DNA of 64,000 nt. Origin: JAHEAO01 sp942492375. GTDB lineage: Bacteria; Pseudomonadota; Alphaproteobacteria; Rhodobacterales; Rhodobacteraceae. The stretch spans positions 186,001 through 250,000 of the forward strand of contig CALOEL010000014.1 in assembly GCA_942492375.1 (NCBI GenBank). Reading direction: 5' to 3'. Position 1 is the stretch's first letter. The number at the start of each line of letters is the position of its first letter. Shown here in pieces: positions 36,057-43,559 of the stretch. Below the pieces are notes generated by a model that was not told the DNA's origin, searched no databases, and saw only the letters and a list, made by a program, of their open reading frames with translations. A program made the translations under genes and the position numbers.

Positions 36057-36652
36057 CCCTTCAGAACTCCCCGTACCGTCAGATAGCCAAGCAGTTCGAT
36101 CAGCGGCAAGCCCAGAACGGTGAAATAGTCTCCCGCGATGCCGGAAAACAACCGCACGCCCTCCTCTTCCAGCTTGTAGCAGCCGACGGCGTGGCGAATG
36201 CTCTGCCAGTTGCGGGAAACGTAATCCGCGACATAGGCATCGGACAGGTCGCGCATCTGCAGGCGGACCTGCCCGACATGGCGCCAGACGGGCTCACCCT
36301 GATGAAAGATCACTGCCGCCGAGAACAGGCTGTGCCGCTGCCCGGACATCGCCCGCAGCTGCGCCTTCGCCTCTTCGGGACTGTCGGGTTTCGAAAGGCA
36401 GCGGCCGGCAAGATCAAGGGTCTGGTCGCAGCCGATCACCAGCGCGTCAGGGTCCTTCATGCCGATCTTGCGGGCCTTCGCCTCGGCGAGGGCATCCGCC
36501 AGATCGCGCGGCGTTGTGCCGTCGGCAAGCAGCGCTGCGCGGATCGCGTCCTCATCCAGCCGGGGCACGATCACCTCTACCGCCACCCCGGCATTTTCCA
36601 ACAGCTGGCGGCGGATATCGGAACCAGAGGCGAGAATGATCTTGTCGCTCAT
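36053..36652 (-). CDS. Maf-family nucleotide pyrophosphatase
   Basis: 199 residues from MSDKIILASGSDIRRQLLENAG. An in-frame start at 36715 would extend 21 residues into the origin region. The Maf signature ASGS..R, the basic/acidic patch EAKARKIG and GCDQTLDLAGR are present. Maf proteins hydrolyse modified or non-canonical NTPs and have been linked to septum control. First gene to the left of the origin and transcribed away from it, beginning the maf-aroE-coaE-dnaQ operon. Confidence 0.92.
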   Translation of the reverse strand: MSDKIILASGSDIRRQLLENAGVAVEVIVPRLDEDAIRAALLADGTTPRDLADALAEAKARKIGMKDPDALVIGCDQTLDLAGRCLSKPDSPEEAKAQLRAMSGQRHSLFSAAVIFHQGEPVWRHVGQVRLQMRDLSDAYVADYVSRNWQSIRHAVGCYKLEEEGVRLFSGIAGDYFTVLGLPLIELLGYLTVRGVLKG

Positions 36653-36845
36653 GTTGACAGCCTTGTGGATATCGAGGCTTGACTTGGCGGGGCGGTTTTG
36701 TGTGCAAACCGGCACGTCTGCCGATCTCCGCCAAACCCTGCGGTCTTGTCAACGCCACGCGACCTTCGATCCACGGTGGGGAAGTGTCATCCTGCGAGTC
36801 GGGAAAACGCTCTGCTCTGGACGGACCGCGCGAATGATCCCGGAA

Positions 36846-36854
36846 TTATGCACA
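36846..36854 (+). promoter_or_regulatory. Perfect DnaA box TTATGCACA
   Basis: Matches the TTATNCACA consensus at all positions, inside the gene-free region between maf and hemJ. Confidence 0.75.
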
Positions 36855-36949
36855 GCAATTGGTTCGCAACAGGTTGATTTATAGTTATTTATCCGGACTG
36901 TCCCCACATCTGGAAGGAACCGCGAAACTCGTCAACAGAATTAACCTTC

Positions 36950-36993
36950 TGTGTGTAACCGCGCGGATGATTTATTAATCCACATTATCCACC
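36950..36993. promoter_or_regulatory. Cluster of three near-consensus DnaA boxes
   Basis: Within 44 bases lie TGTGTGTAA (reverse orientation, 36950-36958), TAATCCACA (36976-36984) and TTATCCACC (36985-36993), each one mismatch from consensus. The last two are directly abutting, and the AT-rich tract follows about 15 bases later, an arrangement expected for DnaA loading next to the unwinding element. Confidence 0.6.
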
Positions 36994-37069
36994 ACCCCTA
37001 CAAAGACATCATCTTTTCTTTTCTCTTTATTTCTTATTAAGAGGGGCGCGACCGGAGGAAGACCCGCCA

Positions 37070-37534
37070 ATGATGACCGCCATCACCGATTTTCTCAGCT
37101 GGGCCTATCCCTGGACGAAGTCACTGCACGTGATCTCGGTGATCGCCTGGATGGCCGGGATATTCTATCTGCCCCGGCTCTTCGTATACCACTCCGAGGC
37201 GATCGAGCCGGGCAGCGCCACCGACACTCTCTTTCAAACGATGGAGCGTCGGCTGCTTCGCGCCATCATGAACCCCGCAATGATTGCCACCTGGATCTTC
37301 GGCCTGATGCTGGTCTTCACACCGGGGATCGTCGATTGGAGCCAGGTCTGGCCCTGGACCAAGGCCGCCGCGGTTTTGACGATGACCTGGTTCCACCACT
37401 GGCTTGGTTATAGGCGCAAGGATTTCCTGCGTGGTCAGAACACCGTGACCGGGCGCAGTTACCGCATGATGAACGAACTGCCGACTGTCATGCTGATCGT
37501 CATCGTCGTCTCGGTGATTGCCCGTCCCTTCTGA
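37070..37534 (+). CDS. hemJ: Protoporphyrinogen IX oxidase HemJ
   Basis: 154 residues with four membrane helices. An early conserved His lies in LHVISVIAWMAGIFYLPRLFVYH, then Arg/Lys-rich WFHHWLGYRRKDF and RMMNELPT, all HemJ hallmarks. It oxidises protoporphyrinogen to protoporphyrin in the membrane and replaces HemG/HemY-type enzymes in many alphaproteobacteria. Start ATG 37070 has GGAGGAAG 8 bases upstream. First gene right of the origin. Confidence 0.95.
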   Translation: MMTAITDFLSWAYPWTKSLHVISVIAWMAGIFYLPRLFVYHSEAIEPGSATDTLFQTMERRLLRAIMNPAMIATWIFGLMLVFTPGIVDWSQVWPWTKAAAVLTMTWFHHWLGYRRKDFLRGQNTVTGRSYRMMNELPTVMLIVIVVSVIARPF

Positions 37535-37647
37535 CGTTGACTCGGGCGGCGGCTCCGCCTATCTAGCCGGCAGCGGTCGTCCGACCGTGATGAATTCCCA
37601 TTCTTGACCTGACCCCGCACCCCGTTGCCGGTCGCCGGATATATCCC

Positions 37648-38919
37648 ATGACACAAGAACGCCTGAACCTTGCCGATCTGAAAGCCCATACGCCCAAAGA
37701 CCTTCTGTCAATGGCCGAGGAGCTGGAGATCGAGAACGCCTCGACGATGCGTAAGGGCGACATGATGTTCGCCATCCTCAAGGAGCGCGCCGAGGAAGGT
37801 TGGGAAATCTCCGGCGATGGCGTGCTAGAGGTTCTGCAGGACGGTTTCGGCTTCCTGCGCTCGCCCGAGGCGAACTACCTGCCCGGTCCCGACGACATAT
37901 ATGTTTCGCCCGACATGATCCGCCAGCACTCCCTGCGCACCGGCGACACGGTCGAAGGCGTCATTCAGGCGCCTGGCGACAACGAGAATTACTTCGCGAT
38001 CACCCGAGTCACCCAGATCAACTTCGAGGATCCCGAGAAGGCGCGGCACAAGATCAACTTCGACAACCTAACCCCGCTCTATCCCGATGAGCGGCTGAAG
38101 CTGGAAGTAGAGGATCCCACGATCAAGGACCGGACTGCCCGGATCATAGACCTGGTGGCGCCGATCGGCAAAGGCCAGCGCTCGCTGATCGTGGCGCCGC
38201 CGCGCACGGGTAAGACGGTGATCCTGCAGAATATCGCCAACTCGATCGAGAAGAACCATCCGGAATGCTACCTGATCGTTCTGCTGATCGACGAGCGGCC
38301 CGAGGAAGTCACCGACATGCAGCGGAGCGTGAAGGGCGAGGTCGTGTCGTCCACCTTCGACGAACCTGCCACGCGCCACGTCGCCGTCGCCGAGATGGTG
38401 ATCGAGAAGGCCAAGCGTCTGGTCGAGCATAAGCGCGACGTCGTGATACTTCTGGATTCCATCACCCGGCTCGGCCGCGCCTTCAACACCGTCGTTCCGT
38501 CCTCGGGCAAGGTGCTAACCGGCGGTGTCGATGCCAACGCCCTGCAGCGACCGAAGCGGTTCTTCGGCGCTGCGCGCAACATCGAGGAAGGGGGGTCCTT
38601 GACCATCATCGCCACCGCGCTGATCGACACCGGCAGCCGGATGGACGAGGTGATCTTCGAGGAATTCAAGGGCACCGGTAACTCGGAAATCGTGCTCGAC
38701 CGGAAGATCGCCGACAAGCGGGTGTTCCCGGCGATCGACATCCTCAAATCCGGCACACGGAAAGAGGATCTGCTGGTCGACAAGGGCGATCTGCAAAAGA
38801 CCTTCGTCCTGCGCCGCATCCTGAACCCGATGGGCACCACCGACGCGATCGAGTTCTTGCTTTCGAAACTGAAACAGACCAAGACCAATTCCGAGTTCTT
38901 CGATTCGATGAACACCTGA
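37648..38919 (+). CDS. rho: Transcription termination factor Rho
   Basis: 423 residues. N-terminal helix bundle (LKAHTPKDLLSMAEEL), a cold-shock-like RNA-binding domain (DGFGFLRSPEANYLPGPDD), Walker A PPRTGKTV, Walker B VVILLDSITR and the R loop FKGTGNSE. Hexameric RNA helicase that ends transcription. The 113-base upstream gap may hold a leader; many rho genes are autoregulated by attenuation. The start lacks a strong ribosome site. Confidence 0.98.
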   Translation: MTQERLNLADLKAHTPKDLLSMAEELEIENASTMRKGDMMFAILKERAEEGWEISGDGVLEVLQDGFGFLRSPEANYLPGPDDIYVSPDMIRQHSLRTGDTVEGVIQAPGDNENYFAITRVTQINFEDPEKARHKINFDNLTPLYPDERLKLEVEDPTIKDRTARIIDLVAPIGKGQRSLIVAPPRTGKTVILQNIANSIEKNHPECYLIVLLIDERPEEVTDMQRSVKGEVVSSTFDEPATRHVAVAEMVIEKAKRLVEHKRDVVILLDSITRLGRAFNTVVPSSGKVLTGGVDANALQRPKRFFGAARNIEEGGSLTIIATALIDTGSRMDEVIFEEFKGTGNSEIVLDRKIADKRVFPAIDILKSGTRKEDLLVDKGDLQKTFVLRRILNPMGTTDAIEFLLSKLKQTKTNSEFFDSMNT

Positions 38920-38921
38920 CT

Positions 38922-38939
38922 TATTGTTTTAAAACAATA
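38922..38939. repeat. Perfect 18-bp AT-rich palindrome between rho and mnmE
   Basis: TATTGTTTTAAAACAATA reads identically on both strands. It begins 2 bases after the rho stop and runs into the AGG ribosome site of mnmE (38939-38941). With no GC stem and no T tract it is a poor terminator. It looks more like a protein-binding operator or a replication-region element. Confidence 0.85.
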
Positions 38940-38947
38940 GGTTAAAA

Positions 38948-40237
38948 ATGGATACGATCTTTGCACTGGCAACGTCGCGCGGCAGGTCCGGCGTGGCGGT
39001 CATCCGGATTTCCGGAGCGTTGGCGCAGCAGGCCGCAACCTTGCTTGCGGGGTCCCTGCCCGCTTTCCGAATGGCCGGCCTTCGGGTTCTGCGCGATGCT
39101 GCCGGCGAGCGGCTGGACGAGGCCCTGGTGATCGCATTCCCCGAAGACGGAAGCTTCACCGGAGAGCCTGTCGTCGAACTGCAGATCCACGGCAGTACCG
39201 CCACCGTCGCCGCGGTGCTTCGCGCGCTGGGCGAGATGCCAGGGCTCAGACTGGCCGAAGCCGGAGAGTTCACCCGCCGCGCGCTTGAAAATGGCCGGCT
39301 CGATCTGGCACAGGTGGAGGGCCTGGCCGACCTTATCGACGCCGAGACCGAGGCGCAGCGCCGGCAGGCCTTGCGGGTTCTGTCGGGCGCGCTGGGCGAG
39401 AGGGCCGAAACCTGGCGGGTCAAGCTGATCCGTGCCGCGGCGCTGCTGGAAGCGACGATCGACTTTGCCGACGAGGAGGTTCCGGTCGACGTGTCGCCCG
39501 AGGTTTCGGCGTTGATCGACGCCGTGCGGGAAGAGCTGGAAGCCGAGGTCAGGGCGACGCGGACGGCGGAACGGATTCGCGAAGGATTCGAGGTGGCGAT
39601 TCTCGGCGCGCCCAATGTCGGCAAGTCCACCTTGCTGAACGCGCTTGCCGGGCGCGATGCGGCGATCACGTCCGAAATCGCCGGTACCACGCGCGACGTG
39701 ATCGAGGTCCGGATGGATCTTGCCGGTTTGCCGGTCACCTTGCTGGATACTGCCGGCCTTCGGGAAAGTCAGGATGTCGTCGAGACGATCGGCATCCGCC
39801 GCGCCCTGGACCGCGCCGCCAGTGCTGACCTCAGGGTGTTCTTGTTGGAAGACGATGAGCTCCCCGAAGGTGTCGCGCCGGAACCGGACGATCTTCTTGT
39901 TCACTCCAAGGCCGATCTTGGCGAAGCGGCCGGACTTGCGGTGTCCGGAAAGACAGGGGCCGGACTCTCCGAATTGGTGGATCGGATCACAGCGATCCTC
40001 GCCGCCCGGGCCAGCGGTGCCGGCATCGCCACGCGCGAGCGCCACCGGACCGCGATGCTGCGCGCGGCGACCTCTTTGGAATCGGCGGGGAATCAGGTAA
40101 GCAGCGGCCCTGACCGGGCAGAACTGGCGGCCGAAGACTTGCGCGCGGCCATCAGGGCCCTTGATTCTCTGGTCGGGCGTGTCGATGTGGAAGATCTGCT
40201 GGACGAAATCTTCGCCAGTTTCTGCATCGGAAAGTAA
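38948..40237 (+). CDS. mnmE: tRNA uridine-5-carboxymethylaminomethyl GTPase MnmE
   Basis: 429 residues. The N-terminal folate-binding domain starts TIFALATSRGRSGVAVIRISG. The inserted Ras-like G domain has G1 GAPNVGKST and G3 DTAGLRES, and the C-terminal CIGK supplies the reactive Cys. With MnmG it modifies U34 of certain tRNAs. mnmG follows 3 bases later. Confidence 0.98.
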   Translation: MDTIFALATSRGRSGVAVIRISGALAQQAATLLAGSLPAFRMAGLRVLRDAAGERLDEALVIAFPEDGSFTGEPVVELQIHGSTATVAAVLRALGEMPGLRLAEAGEFTRRALENGRLDLAQVEGLADLIDAETEAQRRQALRVLSGALGERAETWRVKLIRAAALLEATIDFADEEVPVDVSPEVSALIDAVREELEAEVRATRTAERIREGFEVAILGAPNVGKSTLLNALAGRDAAITSEIAGTTRDVIEVRMDLAGLPVTLLDTAGLRESQDVVETIGIRRALDRAASADLRVFLLEDDELPEGVAPEPDDLLVHSKADLGEAAGLAVSGKTGAGLSELVDRITAILAARASGAGIATRERHRTAMLRAATSLESAGNQVSSGPDRAELAAEDLRAAIRALDSLVGRVDVEDLLDEIFASFCIGK

Positions 40238-40240
40238 GGA

Positions 40241-42118
40241 GTGTTTCACGTGAAACCACGTGATTTCGACGTCATCATTGTCGGAGGCGGTCATGCCGGG
40301 GCCGATGCCGCCCATGCGTCCGCGCGTCTGGGTGCCCGGACCGCGCTTGTCACTCTGACCTTCGGCGGCATCGGGGTGATGTCCTGCAACCCGGCGATCG
40401 GTGGCTTGGGCAAAGGCCATCTTGTGCGGGAAATCGACGCGCTCGACGGGGTGATGGGCCGTGTCGCGGACCAGGCCGGAATCCAGTTTCGCCTGTTGAA
40501 CCGGCGCAAGGGACCGGCCGTTCAGGGGCCGCGCGCCCAAGCTGACCGAAAGCTCTATCGCCTTGCCATGCAAAGGGAAATCAGTCTGCTGCCGAACCTG
40601 ACGGTGATCGAGGGCGAGGCCGTCGACTTCCTGATGGAGAGGGAGCGGGTAGCCGGGTTGCTTCTGAGCGACGGATCGCAGGTCAGCGGTGGCGCCGTTG
40701 TCCTGACGACGGGGACCTTCCTTCGCGGGGTTATGCATATCGGCGACGTTTCCCGCCCCGGCGGCCGCATGGGCGATCGGCCCGCAGTGCGGCTGGCCGA
40801 ACGAATAGACGGATTCGGTCTGCCGCTGGGCCGGCTGAAAACCGGAACGCCGCCGCGACTTGATGGACGAACGATCGACTGGGCAAGGCTGGAGGAACAA
40901 CCGGGTGACGACAACCCGGTAATGTTCTCTTTCCTGTCGCGCGGCCCGCAGGTGCGCCAGGTCAGCTGCGGGATCACCCATACAAACGAACGGACTCACG
41001 ATATCATCCGACACAACCTGTCGCGGTCGGCCATGTATGGAGGCAATATAGATGGTGTCGGTCCGCGCTATTGCCCGTCGATCGAGGACAAGGTTATCCG
41101 GTTCGCGGACAAGAGCTCGCACCAGGTATTTCTGGAGCCGGAGGGGCTGGACGATCATACGATCTATCCAAACGGGATCTCGACCTCGCTGCCCGAGGAC
41201 GTGCAGCTCGACTATGTTCGCTCGATCGAAGGTCTTGAAAGCGCTGACATTCTTCAGCCCGGCTACGCGATTGAATATGATTACGTCGATCCGCGCTCGT
41301 TGACGGCAGAGTTGCGGCTGCGCGATGTCCCCGGCCTCTACCTCGCCGGGCAAATCAACGGAACGACGGGATACGAGGAAGCCGCGGCACAGGGCGTTGT
41401 CGCAGGGCTCAACGCTGCGCGCGCTGTTTTGGGGAAGGACCCGGTTCGGTTTAGCCGCGCATCCTCCTATATCGGCGTGATGGTGGATGACCTGATCACT
41501 CGCGGCGTGACCGAGCCCTACCGGATGTTTACCTCGCGTGCCGAGTTCCGACTTTCTCTACGCGCCGACAATGCCGACCAGCGACTGACCCCTCTCGGGC
41601 TGGAGCTCGGCTGTGTGGGCGATGAGCGGCGGATCGCGTTCGAAGCGAAAATCGAGGCGCTGGAAGCCGGACGTGCCCGGCTGGAGGCCATGCAGGTTGC
41701 GCCGAAAGAACTTGCGTCGCAAGGCGTCAGGCTGGGCGGCGACGGTGTTCGGCGCAACGGAATGCAGCTGCTGGCCATTCCGGATGTTGATTTCGAAACG
41801 CTGATTGCGCTGGTGCCCAGCTTGGCCGAGGTCTCGCCGAATATCCGCCATCAGCTTTGGTGCGATGCGCTTTATGCCAGCTATATCGACCGCCAGGGGC
41901 GCGATGTCGAGGCGTTGCGGCGGGACGAAGGCCATGAGATTCCAGCAGATTTCAACTATCGTGCCCTGCCCGGCCTGTCTTCTGAACTGTCCGCCAAGCT
42001 TTCGGCAGCACGACCCGCAACGCTTGCGGCGGCCGGTCGGGTTGAGGGCATGACTCCCGCCGCACTGGCGTTGTTGCTGGCAAAACTGCGCCAGTCGAAA
42101 AGAAAGCGCAGCGCGTGA
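40241..42118 (+). CDS. mnmG: tRNA uridine-5-carboxymethylaminomethyl modification enzyme MnmG
   Basis: 625 residues from GTG 40241 (MFHVKPRDFDVIIVGGGHAG). GTG 40250, giving VKPRDFDV, has better spacing (8 bases) from AAGGAG at 40236-40241, whereas 40241 touches it. FAD loop GGGHAGADAAHASARLG, the signature CNPAIGGLGKGHLVREIDAL, and a helical C-terminal domain that binds MnmE and tRNA. Its first codons are a parS site. Stop overlaps rsmG by 4 bases (GTGA). Confidence 0.97.
   Translation: MFHVKPRDFDVIIVGGGHAGADAAHASARLGARTALVTLTFGGIGVMSCNPAIGGLGKGHLVREIDALDGVMGRVADQAGIQFRLLNRRKGPAVQGPRAQADRKLYRLAMQREISLLPNLTVIEGEAVDFLMERERVAGLLLSDGSQVSGGAVVLTTGTFLRGVMHIGDVSRPGGRMGDRPAVRLAERIDGFGLPLGRLKTGTPPRLDGRTIDWARLEEQPGDDNPVMFSFLSRGPQVRQVSCGITHTNERTHDIIRHNLSRSAMYGGNIDGVGPRYCPSIEDKVIRFADKSSHQVFLEPEGLDDHTIYPNGISTSLPEDVQLDYVRSIEGLESADILQPGYAIEYDYVDPRSLTAELRLRDVPGLYLAGQINGTTGYEEAAAQGVVAGLNAARAVLGKDPVRFSRASSYIGVMVDDLITRGVTEPYRMFTSRAEFRLSLRADNADQRLTPLGLELGCVGDERRIAFEAKIEALEAGRARLEAMQVAPKELASQGVRLGGDGVRRNGMQLLAIPDVDFETLIALVPSLAEVSPNIRHQLWCDALYASYIDRQGRDVEALRRDEGHEIPADFNYRALPGLSSELSAKLSAARPATLAAAGRVEGMTPAALALLLAKLRQSKRKRSA
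40242..40257. promoter_or_regulatory. parS site (15/16) overlapping the mnmG start
   Basis: TGTTTCACGTGAAACC differs from the parS consensus TGTTTCACGTGAAACA only in the last base. It lies between the AAGGAG (40236-40241) and the first codons of mnmG and would be bound by ParB, encoded 3.3 kb downstream. Confidence 0.85.
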
Positions 42119-42744
42119 ACGAACTCGACCGCGCCGATTTCTTGGCCGAGATGGATGTTTCACGTGAAACAGCCGAGCGACTCGACCGCTACGCCGCGTT
42201 GCTGAACAAGTGGACGCCCGCCATCAACCTCGTTTCAAAGGCGAGCTTGCGCGCGCTTTGGTCACGGCACCTTCGCGATTCGGCACAACTGGTCGCGCTT
42301 ACGAACCTGCGGACCGGACACTGGGTGGATATCGGGTCCGGCGGCGGCTTCCCGGGGATGGTCTGCGCGATCCTTTTGGCAGAGCGCGCGCCGGGCGTTC
42401 GCTTTACACTGGTCGAGAGCGACCAACGGAAGGCCGAGTTTCTGCGGACTGTTTCACGTGAAACATCGGTATCGGTGGACGTTCTTGCACAGCGGATCGA
42501 GAATGTTCGGCCTTTGGAGGCGGATATCTTGTCCGCACGCGCGCTTGCGTCCTTGACGGAACTGCTGTCCTACGCCGAGCGGCATCTGAAGGAAACCGGC
42601 CGCGCGCTGTTCATGAAAGGCGCGACTTTTCGCGACGAGATCGAAGAAGCGCTTGAAACGTGGCGGTTTCAGAGCGAAGAATATGCCAGCAGTACCGATG
42701 GCGCTGGCATCGTCCTAAGCCTTGGAGAAATCAGGCGTGTCTGA
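42115..42744 (+). CDS. rsmG: 16S rRNA (guanine-N7) methyltransferase RsmG
   Basis: 209 residues from GTG 42115, overlapping the mnmG stop. SAM loop WVDIGSGGGFPGMV and the preceding LWSRHLRDSAQL are typical. It methylates G527 of 16S rRNA in the streptomycin region. Two perfect parS sites lie in the coding sequence, both in the same frame and read as V-S-R-E-T. Stop overlaps the parA start. Confidence 0.96.
   Translation: MNELDRADFLAEMDVSRETAERLDRYAALLNKWTPAINLVSKASLRALWSRHLRDSAQLVALTNLRTGHWVDIGSGGGFPGMVCAILLAERAPGVRFTLVESDQRKAEFLRTVSRETSVSVDVLAQRIENVRPLEADILSARALASLTELLSYAERHLKETGRALFMKGATFRDEIEEALETWRFQSEEYASSTDGAGIVLSLGEIRRV
42156..42171. promoter_or_regulatory. parS site, perfect, inside rsmG
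   Basis: TGTTTCACGTGAAACA matches the 16-bp consensus exactly. It lies 14 codons into rsmG and encodes D-V-S-R-E-T there. Bound by ParB as the chromosomal centromere. Confidence 0.95.
42450..42465. promoter_or_regulatory. parS site, perfect, inside rsmG
   Basis: Second exact TGTTTCACGTGAAACA, 294 bases after the first and in the same reading frame (T-V-S-R-E-T). 272 bases before the parA start. Confidence 0.95.
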
Positions 42745-43543
42745 CCCGACCCGGCCCCCCGGCCCAAAAATCATCGCGGTAGCTAACCAGAAGGGTGGTG
42801 TCGGCAAGACGACGACTGCCATTAATCTGGGCGCGGCCCTGGCGGAACAGGGATTCAACGTGCTGCTGGTGGATATTGATCCGCAGGGCAACGCCTCTAC
42901 GGGGTTGGGGCTCGATGCGAGCAAGCGAGGATTAACTACCTACGACTTGTTACTGGATGAAGCACCGCTTCAAGATGTTGTACAAACAACCGACATAGAT
43001 GGGCTTTGGCTGGCCCCGGCGACGACCGATTTGAGCTCTGCCGATATCGAGCTCGTGGCCAATGAAAAGCGCAGCTTCCTGCTGCACGACGCGTTGCGGC
43101 AGACCGCGATGGATGCCTATGAGCTGGATTATGTCCTGATCGATTGCCCGCCCTCGCTGAGCTTGCTGACAGTCAATGCCATGGTCGCGGCACATTCGGT
43201 ACTGGTGCCGCTGCAAAGCGAATTCTACGCGCTCGAAGGTCTGTCGCAATTGATGCTGACGATCCGCGAGGTGCGCCAGTCGGCCAATCCGCACCTGCGG
43301 ATCGAGGGCGTGGTGCTGACCATGTATGACAAACGCAACAACCTGTCGCTTCAGGTCGAGGCTGATGCGCGCGACAATCTGGGGGATCTGGTGTTCAAGA
43401 CGGTGGTGCCGCGCAATGTGCGGATCAGCGAGGCGCCGTCCTTCGCGCTGCCGGTGCTGGAATATGACAGCCTGTCGAAAGGCAGCATGGCCTACCGGGA
43501 CCTGGCGGCGGAGATGATCGTGCGCCACGGACACGCGGCATAG
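42737..43543 (+). CDS. parA: Chromosome-partitioning ATPase ParA
   Basis: 268 residues with GTG 42737 as start, GGAG 9 bases upstream. TTG 42722 is an in-frame alternative. Deviant Walker A QKGGVGKTT, Walker A' DIDPQGNAS and Walker B VLIDCPPSL define the ParA/Soj chromosomal type. It binds DNA as an ATP dimer and moves the ParB-parS complex during segregation. Overlaps rsmG by 8 bases. parB follows 16 bases later. Confidence 0.97.
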   Translation: MSDPTRPPGPKIIAVANQKGGVGKTTTAINLGAALAEQGFNVLLVDIDPQGNASTGLGLDASKRGLTTYDLLLDEAPLQDVVQTTDIDGLWLAPATTDLSSADIELVANEKRSFLLHDALRQTAMDAYELDYVLIDCPPSLSLLTVNAMVAAHSVLVPLQSEFYALEGLSQLMLTIREVRQSANPHLRIEGVVLTMYDKRNNLSLQVEADARDNLGDLVFKTVVPRNVRISEAPSFALPVLEYDSLSKGSMAYRDLAAEMIVRHGHAA

Positions 43544-43559
43544 GCGGAAAGGAAACAGG

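Larger units (their letters stand above)
36653..37069. other. oriC: Chromosomal replication origin (predicted oriC)
   Basis: A 417-base gene-free stretch, markedly more AT-rich than its surroundings from about 36845 on. It has one perfect DnaA box TTATGCACA (36846-36854). Near matches (8 of 9) are at 36664-36672 (TGTGGATAT), 36950-36958 (TGTGTGTAA), 36976-36984 (TAATCCACA) and 36985-36993 (TTATCCACC). An AT/pyrimidine tract at 37009-37041 could be the unwinding element. Flanking genes (maf-aroE-coaE-dnaQ left, hemJ-rho-mnmE-mnmG-rsmG-parAB right) are the known neighbours of alphaproteobacterial origins, and both sides are transcribed outward. The usual hemE neighbour and dnaA are not in this window. 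Promoters of maf and hemJ must also lie here. Confidence 0.85.

Noticed and set aside
38942..41353. 803-residue minus-strand frame opposite mnmE and mnmG
   Set aside because: Antisense shadow; both plus-strand genes are certain and the minus frame shows no motifs or ribosome site.
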